From Halostella pelagica (lineage in GTDB: Archaea; Halobacteriota; Halobacteria; Halobacteriales; Natronoarchaeaceae), in the NCBI GenBank assembly GCA_005954745.1, contig CP040678.1, forward strand, positions 930,001 through 994,000: DNA of 64,000 bases, given 5' to 3'. Both the position numbers and the translations under genes were made by a program. Below the pieces are notes generated by a model. That model saw nothing but the letters and a program-made list of their open reading frames with translations, made no database searches and was not told the DNA's origin. Below, one piece after another: positions 59,364 through 64,000 of this stretch (the first letter of the stretch is position 1; each line of letters starts with the position of its first letter).

Positions 59364-60046
59364 CCCGGCGATGGCCGGTTGTCGGCGTCCTGTTCGGCGT
59401 GTTGTGGCTGTTCGTCCGCGGCGTCGAACTCGCCGTCGACGCCGTTCTGGGGCAGTTCCTGCTCGGCCTCGGCGTCGGTCTGCCGATCGCGTACGTCTTC
59501 CGCCGCCTGTACGACGACACGGTCGATCTCGGGCGGACGACGCGGGCCGTCCCGTACGTCGCCCTGTACGTCAGCGCGTTCCTCAAGGAGGTCGTCGTCG
59601 CGAACGTTGACGTGGCGTACCGCGTGCTCGACCCGTCACTCCCGATAGAACCGGAGGTCATACTCATCCCGCTCCGGGTCGAAACGGACCTCGGGGTGAC
59701 GACCATCGCGAACAGCATCACCATCACGCCGGGGACGATCACGCTGGACTACGATTCGGAGGCGAACGCCCTGTACGTCCACGTGATAGACGGACGCGAC
59801 CCGCAGGGTATCGTCGAACCTATCCGCGAGTGGGAAGACTACGCGCTGGTCATCTTCGACGAGGAGCGAACTCCGGCGGACCCGGCCCCGGAGATCGCCG
59901 TCTATCCGGCGGGGGAGTCCGGCCCGCCGTCCACGGCCAGCGAGATCGTCCAGGAGGACTGGGACGGCCCACGCCAGGAAACGGACGCAGACGGCACCGA
60001 TCGTGACGGGGACGAGGGCGACGGAGGTGAAGACCGTGGCCGCTGA
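59360..60046 (+). CDS. mnhE: Mrp operon 2: MnhE subunit
   Basis: 228 aa without the USP domain found in operon 1. N-terminal helix pair (PVVGVLFGVLWLFVRGVEL, LLGLGVGLPIAYVFRRLY), then MnhE core VSAFLKEVVVANVDVAYRVL and TTIANSITITPGTITLDY. A very acidic tail of about 50 residues follows. GGAGGTG with 7-nt spacing sets the GTG. Overlaps mnhF by 11 nt. Confidence 0.92.
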   Translation: MTRRWPVVGVLFGVLWLFVRGVELAVDAVLGQFLLGLGVGLPIAYVFRRLYDDTVDLGRTTRAVPYVALYVSAFLKEVVVANVDVAYRVLDPSLPIEPEVILIPLRVETDLGVTTIANSITITPGTITLDYDSEANALYVHVIDGRDPQGIVEPIREWEDYALVIFDEERTPADPAPEIAVYPAGESGPPSTASEIVQEDWDGPRQETDADGTDRDGDEGDGGEDRGR

Positions 60047-60332
60047 ATCCGAACTGGTGACGCTGGCCGCCGACGTCGGTCTCGTCGTCGTCAGCGGCCT
60101 GTGCGTCCTCTGTGGCTACCGCGTGATCCGCGGTCCGACCGTTCCGGACCGCGTCGTCGCGCTGGACGCCATCGCGACGAACGTCGTCGCCATCGCCGTC
60201 CTGTTCGCGCTGAAAACCGGGCGTGGCCTCTTCGTAACGGTAAGCCTGGTGCTTGCGATCATCGGCTTCCTGTCGACCGTCATCGTGGCCAAGTTCGTGA
60301 CCGAGGGCGATATCATCGAACGACGAGAGTGA
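60036..60332 (+). CDS. mnhF: Mrp operon 2: MnhF subunit
   Basis: 98 aa, three helices; CGYRVIRGPTVPDRVVALDA carries the MnhF signature. GTG at 60036 is chosen for the GGAGGTG 6 nt upstream; the longer frame to 60003 would start inside the acidic tail of MnhE. Its TGA overlaps the start of bridging mini-ORF 3 (GTGA). Confidence 0.92.
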   Translation: MAAESELVTLAADVGLVVVSGLCVLCGYRVIRGPTVPDRVVALDAIATNVVAIAVLFALKTGRGLFVTVSLVLAIIGFLSTVIVAKFVTEGDIIERRE

Positions 60333-60397
60333 AACAGATGCACGCTACAGACCAGAAAGACGAACGAAGACCGGGGGAAAGACGATGGTCGGAGTGA
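60329..60397 (+). CDS. Bridging mini-ORF 3 (22 codons) between mnhF and mnhG
   Basis: GTG overlaps the mnhF TGA; the stop (60395-60397) lies inside mnhG, 13 nt past its ATG but overlapping an in-frame GTG of mnhG at 60394 (GTGA). The peptide is charged (KDERRPGERRWSE), unlike mini-ORF 1, so no shared peptide sequence; the shared property is its placement. Confidence 0.3.
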   Translation: MKQMHATDQKDERRPGERRWSE

Positions 60398-60735
60398 TCC
60401 GTACGGCGCTCGTCGTCGCGCTGATCGCCGTCGGCTGTTTCTTCCTCGCCGTAGGGACCATCGGCCTGCTTCGCCTGCCGAACGTGTACAACCGGATGCA
60501 CGCGACGAGCAAACCGACGACGCTCGGCACGGCGTCGATATTCCTCGCCGGATTCGTCTACTTCGGGCCGGGTACCGCGGGGATGCCGTCGCTCATCGGC
60601 ATCGTGTTCCTGTTTCTGACGGTGCCGACCGGCGCGCACATGATCTCCCGGTCGGCGGAACGAACGGGCGTGCCCTTCCTCGGAGGCGTCACCTGGCCGG
60701 GCAAAGAAGAGGAGGAGGAACTGCGGGAACGGTAG
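60385..60735 (+). CDS. mnhG: Mrp operon 2: MnhG subunit
   Basis: 116 aa. Three helices with the family motif GTIGLLRLPNVYNRMHATSK and TVPTGAHMISRSAERTG; a Glu-rich tail ends it. ATG at 60385 or GTG at 60394 are possible starts. Last gene of the operon; convergent with the small gene at 60753. Confidence 0.94.
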   Translation: MVGVIRTALVVALIAVGCFFLAVGTIGLLRLPNVYNRMHATSKPTTLGTASIFLAGFVYFGPGTAGMPSLIGIVFLFLTVPTGAHMISRSAERTGVPFLGGVTWPGKEEEEELRER

Positions 60736-60752
60736 TCGCGCGGTGCCGCGTC

Positions 60753-61013
60753 TCACTGGCCGGGGATGTGTTCCGGATCCACGTGGCTCTCGTCGTCGAG
60801 GACGACACGTAGTCGGCCCTCGTCGATGAGCGAGTTTATCTGGTCGTAGTTGAACTTCCCGTGACAGTCCTCGCTGCTGAGGGTGATGTGACGGTCGGTC
60901 TTCTCGATCACAGTCGCGAGCGAACTACCGGTGCGATAGTCGTAGTGGACGGTCGTACCGGGATGGATCGCCTCCGCGGTTACGTAGAGGTACTCGTGCT
61001 GGCAAAACACCAT
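60753..61013 (-). CDS. Uncharacterised small protein
   Basis: 86 aa, soluble, mostly beta by pattern: EYLYVTAEAIHPGTTVHYDY, SLATVIEKTDRHITLSSED, then FNYDQINSLIDEGRLRVV. The end resembles that of the protein at 31231 (YDxxxxLxxxGxLRV). ATG at 61013 is fixed by a TATA box 26 nt upstream; a longer frame to 61130 passes through that promoter. Not recognised. Confidence 0.65.
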   Translation of the reverse strand: MVFCQHEYLYVTAEAIHPGTTVHYDYRTGSSLATVIEKTDRHITLSSEDCHGKFNYDQINSLIDEGRLRVVLDDESHVDPEHIPGQ

Positions 61014-61035
61014 ACGCCGACACATCACTTTTGAT

Positions 61036-61043
61036 TCATAACT
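61036..61043 (-). promoter_or_regulatory. TATA box for the 60753-61013 gene
   Basis: Minus-strand AGTTATGA centred 26 nt before the ATG at 61013; decides that start. Confidence 0.5.
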
Positions 61044-61175
61044 GTTTTGGTGAGTATAGTGACGGCCGATACCGCAACCGATGATATCCGGCTCCGACGA
61101 GAAAAGACACGAGTCGGACGAGGCCTGCAACGATATGTGACTGGTAGTTATACTTTTCCAGTGTTTTCATTTTGA

Positions 61176-61964
61176 ATGATGGTTCAGGACTTGATCGTGA
61201 AACTCGGCTGGACTGGGTTCAGCCTGCCCTTTCTAGCTGTCGGTCTCTATACGATGAATAAAGGCCGCAAGCAGCGGGCCCGGAGTGAACGGATCGCCGC
61301 GACCGAGACGACGCGGATCGGAAACGTCCGGCCCGGAACGGTCGAAGTGAAGGGGACCGCCCGCCCGGCCGAGGACGCGAACGTATTCGACTCGCCCATA
61401 TGGACCGAGGACGCGCTGGCCACCCATGTCGAGGTCGAGAAATGGGAAAGCAGTGGACAGGGCGGTGGAAACTGGGAAACCGTCCACGAGGAGGAGACGG
61501 CGGTGCCGATAGCCGTGGACGACGGCACCGCCGAGGTCCGGGTCGAACTCCCCGCTGACGGCGGGTTGAACGTGGAGCGGACCCGGACCAAAGTCGGCAG
61601 CGGGGACGAACCCCCGGAACCTATCCGGCGGTTCCTCGAAACCCGAGACGATATCGACGAGGCCACGCGGCGCGAACTCGGCCCGTTGAGTTTCGGTGAG
61701 CGTCGGCGCTACTCGGAAGGGGTGATCGCTCCGGACGAAGAAGTCTACGTACTCGGGACGGCCCGCGAGGAGCAGGCCGACTGGGGCGACCGGAAGTACG
61801 TGATCGACGAGCCGACGGACTCTGGGGATTTCGTCCTCTCGGACAAGTCCGAAACGGAGTTGATTCGGGAGGGCAAGCGCGGCGGCCTCGTTCCGCTCGC
61901 GTTCGGCGGGCTGTTGACGGTCGTGGGTACGCTGCTCAGTATCTACCCCTGGCTGGCGATGTGA
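61176..61964 (+). CDS. GIDE-domain (MUL1-like) membrane protein
   Basis: 262 aa. N-terminal helix (GWTGFSLPFLAVGLYTMN), a beta-rich domain with TTRIGNVRPGTVEVKGTARPA, LATHVEVEKWE and EEVYVLGTA, then a C-terminal helix (GGLVPLAFGGLLTVVGTLL). This is the layout of the GIDE/BAM domain of eukaryotic MUL1 E3 ligases, without a RING finger, so it is not a ligase here; role unknown. Starts at 61176 or 61179; a TTATAC box lies about 28 nt upstream. Confidence 0.75.
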   Translation: MMVQDLIVKLGWTGFSLPFLAVGLYTMNKGRKQRARSERIAATETTRIGNVRPGTVEVKGTARPAEDANVFDSPIWTEDALATHVEVEKWESSGQGGGNWETVHEEETAVPIAVDDGTAEVRVELPADGGLNVERTRTKVGSGDEPPEPIRRFLETRDDIDEATRRELGPLSFGERRRYSEGVIAPDEEVYVLGTAREEQADWGDRKYVIDEPTDSGDFVLSDKSETELIREGKRGGLVPLAFGGLLTVVGTLLSIYPWLAM

Positions 61965-62115
61965 GAGAGATACCCGTCGCAGTGCGTTCGCGTCCGTTCG
62001 ACTCTCCCCCCGTCAGTTCGAGGTGTCATTTTCCAGTTAGCTACCGACGACAGCAACCGAACAAATGCCGCGCTACTGTCGATGCGACCGCTGTATTCTG
62101 CCAAAACGGGAAGAA

Positions 62116-62121
62116 ATTTAC
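62116..62121 (+). promoter_or_regulatory. TATA-like box of the 36-codon gene
   Basis: ATTTAC centred 26 nt before the ATG at 62145, leaderless spacing. Confidence 0.45.
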
Positions 62122-62144
62122 AGCGGAACCACCGATAGTAGTGT

Positions 62145-62255
62145 ATGGATTGGGCCCTCCGATTTCGCAAAGGCGTCTCCTCCAGAGTACAGTTGTTGAT
62201 ACTGCTCGCCGCGATCCTGTCTATCGCGACGGCGCAACACTTCGGGATCATCTGA
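62145..62255 (+). CDS. 36-residue single-helix membrane protein
   Basis: Short ORF in a 500-bp gap. Peptide starts with a basic amphipathic part (MDWALRFRKGVSSRVQ) and has one hydrophobic helix (LLILLAAILSIATAQHFGII), the positive-inside layout of small bitopic proteins. Its promoter box has the same spacing as other leaderless genes here. Not recognised; existence is inferred from composition and promoter. Confidence 0.5.
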   Translation: MDWALRFRKGVSSRVQLLILLAAILSIATAQHFGII

Positions 62256-62466
62256 CGTCCACGGACGTCCCGAGATCGCGACCCGACGGCCGTACGCAGT
62301 ACACCGCAGAATTCGATCTGGCGGAGTCTTCTCTCGCGTGCTGAAGATCAGGCCCGCCTCCGTGGCGATGAGAAGCGGTTTCCGCGACCGAACCACCACG
62401 CGGCGGTTCGACCACTTACTCCGAACCGGTTGATCGCGGAGGACACCGTATCAATCCAGAGGGGGC

Positions 62467-62772
62467 TCAGGGGTCGTACGAACAACTGTCGCCGCACTCG
62501 TCAGTGCAACCACACTCTTTCTCACCGCAGTCGTCGCAGCAGTCTCCCCGCTGAGACACGGCGAGAGCGACAGCCACTCCGACAACGCCGAACGCAGTAC
62601 CGGGGACAGACCCGACGAGCGGGACGACGACGGCGTCCTCGCCGAGAACGCTGATGCTGTAGCCCGCTAAAACGCCGGCGAGCAGCATCACGAGGGTGCG
62701 CACGCTGATCAGTTCGCGGACAAACGAAGCGATCCCGTGTTTCGTCAACGGGCCGTTCGTCTCAGAGGTCAT
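62467..62772 (-). CDS. Small membrane protein with Cys-rich tail
   Basis: 101 aa. Two helices (RTLVMLLAGVLAGYSISVLG; VPGTAFGVVGVAVALAVSQ) and a terminal run of seven cysteines (CCDDCGEKECGCTDECG, then C) interleaved with Asp/Glu, a likely metal-binding tail (Zn, Cu or Fe-S; inference). ATG at 62772 is fixed by a minus-strand TATAA box (62797-62804); a start at 62790 would leave no room. Function unknown. Confidence 0.7.
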   Translation of the reverse strand: MTSETNGPLTKHGIASFVRELISVRTLVMLLAGVLAGYSISVLGEDAVVVPLVGSVPGTAFGVVGVAVALAVSQRGDCCDDCGEKECGCTDECGDSCSYDP

Positions 62773-62796
62773 ATCTGATGGATTTGACATCTAGCG

Positions 62797-62804
62797 TTAT
62801 AATT
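62797..62804 (-). promoter_or_regulatory. TATA box for the Cys-tail gene
   Basis: Minus-strand AATTATAA centred 28 nt before the ATG at 62772. Confidence 0.6.
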
Positions 62805-62920
62805 CTCACGTGATCACAGTAGTCTCGCAACTCACTCAGCGAACGCAACCCACGTCCAGTCTCTGGCCTTACGTCACGGTCGTTCGTTCTTGGCTGTCGG
62901 AGCCAGTTGCAGTTACAGTA

Positions 62921-62990
62921 GTCACTGAAAGTCAATGTACACTTGACCGCACGACAGCGAAGCGATCAGCGTGTAAATCGTTTCAGTGAC
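62921..62990. repeat. Palindromic interspersed repeat, copy C
   Basis: Exactly 70 bp with perfect 10-bp ends (GTCACTGAAA / TTTCAGTGAC) and an imperfect internal palindrome (TTGACCGC ... GCGATCA), so one strand can fold almost end to end. The best-preserved of the three copies in the window. It lies in the 400-bp gap before the DUF4097 gene; nothing else is seen there apart from that gene's promoter. Confidence 0.7.
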
Positions 62991-63145
62991 TCCTCTAGTT
63001 CGTGGAACGTCCCCGCGACAGTTTTCACCGGCAAGGATCCGAATCCGTGAAAGCGGATACCAGAGATACGGAACGGCAACCGGGTCAGTCCGTCCCCGTC
63101 GAAACTGCGCCGCGAGCCGATCTGTCACTCCTCAGAACGGAACCG

Positions 63146-63152
63146 GTTAAGT
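63146..63152 (+). promoter_or_regulatory. TATA-like box for the DUF4097 lipoprotein
   Basis: GTTAAGT centred 27 nt before the ATG at 63176; decides that start over an upstream in-frame codon at 63002. Confidence 0.5.
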
Positions 63153-63175
63153 GGCGGTCGGCCGCTACAGTAGCT

Positions 63176-63982
63176 ATGAACGGTCGAACGTCTCGGCGAC
63201 GGCTTCTTGCCGCGTGTACTGCGACAGTGGCGGCGTCTCTGAGCGGGTGTATCGCCATCGGGTTCGAGCGGAGCGCGGAAACCACGGTCGAAGAGACGTA
63301 CGACGCCGGGGACGTGTCAGATCTCGCGGCGTCGACCGAAAGCGGAGACGTCTCTATCGACAGCGCCGACCGGGAGACGGTCGCAGTTCGCGCGAGGAAG
63401 ACGGGCGCGAGCGACGACGACCTAGAGACGGTCCAGTTGGAGGCGTCGAGGGAAAACGGGACGCTTGAACTCGCCGCCGAACGGGACGGGCCGCGGTTCC
63501 GTCTCGGTCCGAAACCGCGGATGCACCTCGACGTAACCGTCCCCGAACAGGTCGGTTCGGTCCGCGTGAATTCACAAAGCGGGGACATCGACGTATCGAG
63601 CGTGGCCGCGGCCGACGCCGACACCGTCAACGGCGACGTAACGCTCGCGAATATCGACGGCGACGTGACCGCGGAGACGACGAACGGCGACGTGAACGTG
63701 ACCAGCGCCGCGGGGAGCGTCCGGGTCGAAACCACGAACGGCGACGTCGACCTCCGAGACGTTCGCGGCGACGTGACCGCAGACACAACCAACGGCGATG
63801 TCGACGTAGCGGTCCCGGCCTCGCCCGGTGCGGCCGTGAAAGCCGACACGGAAAACGGCGGCATCACCGTCGAGGGTGACGAGCGGTCGGGGTCGCCGGT
63901 TACCGCGTCGGTCGGCGACGGCGAGAACCGGGTCGAGATAACGACGACGAACGGGGACATAGACGTCAGGGCGGTCGAGTGA
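63176..63982 (+). CDS. Tat-exported DUF4097-type beta-repeat lipoprotein
   Basis: 268 aa. Twin-arginine lipoprotein signal (SRRRLLAACTATVAASLSGC, Cys 25 the lipidation site). The rest is a beta-helix of short repeats: SGDVSI, SGDIDVSS, NGDVTLANIDGDV, TNGDVNVTS, TNGDVDLRD, TNGDVDVAV, TNGDIDVRA, the DUF4097 pattern. Anchored on the outer face of the membrane; function unknown. Confidence 0.85.
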   Translation: MNGRTSRRRLLAACTATVAASLSGCIAIGFERSAETTVEETYDAGDVSDLAASTESGDVSIDSADRETVAVRARKTGASDDDLETVQLEASRENGTLELAAERDGPRFRLGPKPRMHLDVTVPEQVGSVRVNSQSGDIDVSSVAAADADTVNGDVTLANIDGDVTAETTNGDVNVTSAAGSVRVETTNGDVDLRDVRGDVTADTTNGDVDVAVPASPGAAVKADTENGGITVEGDERSGSPVTASVGDGENRVEITTTNGDIDVRAVE

Positions 63983-64000
63983 AGCGCCGCGGCGTCAGAA

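Noticed and set aside
61961-62344. 127-codon frame in the 500-bp gap
   Set aside because: Basic, without hydrophobic or conserved pattern, and overlapping the better-supported 36-codon gene in another frame.
1-64000. CRISPR arrays, rRNA genes, complete insertion sequences, replication origin (orc1/cdc6)
   Set aside because: None was seen: no regular short spaced repeats, no rRNA-like sequence, no transposase or Orc1/Cdc6-type protein.

Overview
The window is chromosomal DNA from a halophilic archaeon (class Halobacteria). The base composition is GC-rich, almost every protein is strongly acidic, and the archaeal information-processing genes are present (ribosomal proteins L44e and S27e, aIF2-alpha, Nop10). 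So are typical haloarchaeal families: halocyanins, twin-arginine secreted proteins, DUF2298/YYY, phosphomevalonate decarboxylase and dodecin. Most first genes of transcription units have a TATA-like box about 24-31 nt before the start codon, i.e. leaderless mRNAs. Genes inside operons overlap or carry GGAGGT-type Shine-Dalgarno sequences.

Layout. 1-9.7 kb: mixed metabolism (SDR fragment, glycerate kinase, ArsA/Get3 ATPase, a long coiled-coil membrane protein, a DUF47 protein, a divergent aminotransferase/amino-acid dehydrogenase pair, CinA-type amidase). 9.7-12.5 kb: the archaeal operon rpl44e-rps27e-aIF2a-nop10-PAC2. 12.5-19.3 kb: a large YYY membrane protein, a three-gene unit MOSC / YqcI-YcgG / cysteine hydrolase, methylglyoxal synthase, a glycosyltransferase with a GtrA flippase-like protein, and the initiator tRNA-Met followed by a 129-nt tandem repeat carrying a copy of the tRNA 3' end. 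19.6-22.7 kb: PfpI-type protein, purine phosphoribosyltransferase, a DUF7344-like regulator. 22.8-30.9 kb (minus strand): a nine-gene Mrp-type Na+/H+ antiporter operon in which every gene overlaps the next. 31-39.3 kb: CoaBC, a flavoprotein, TrkA-TrkH (pair 1), phosphomevalonate decarboxylase, endonuclease III. 39.4-46.1 kb: a cytochrome bc1-like locus (Rieske, two cytochrome b halves, halocyanin) with several small conserved membrane proteins. 46.1-53.9 kb: NAD-kinase-like protein, M28 peptidase, a second near-identical halocyanin, TrkA-TrkH (pair 2), NDH-2-like flavoprotein, a matrixin-like protease. 54.2-60.7 kb: dodecin and a second, differently organised Mrp operon (mnhABCDEFG). 60.7-64 kb: small uncharacterised membrane and surface proteins.

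Much of the window concerns membrane ion and electron traffic: two Mrp antiporters (Na+ extrusion), two Trk systems (K+ uptake), a bc1-type complex with two blue-copper carriers and an NDH-2-like dehydrogenase. This is the machinery a salt-in halophile uses to couple respiration to Na+/K+ homeostasis.

Points most worth following: (i) three mini-ORFs that exactly bridge the three intergenic gaps of the second Mrp operon; (ii) the MOSC / YqcI-YcgG / cysteine hydrolase unit, which looks like an N-hydroxylation/N-reduction module; (iii) the tRNA-derived tandem repeat with co-varying hairpins; (iv) a family of about 70-bp palindromic repeats, one of which supplies the stop codon of methylglyoxal synthase; (v) recent gene conversion between the two halocyanins; (vi) a 36-codon membrane protein gene with its own promoter. 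All family names come from reading the sequence and from memory; no database search was run.
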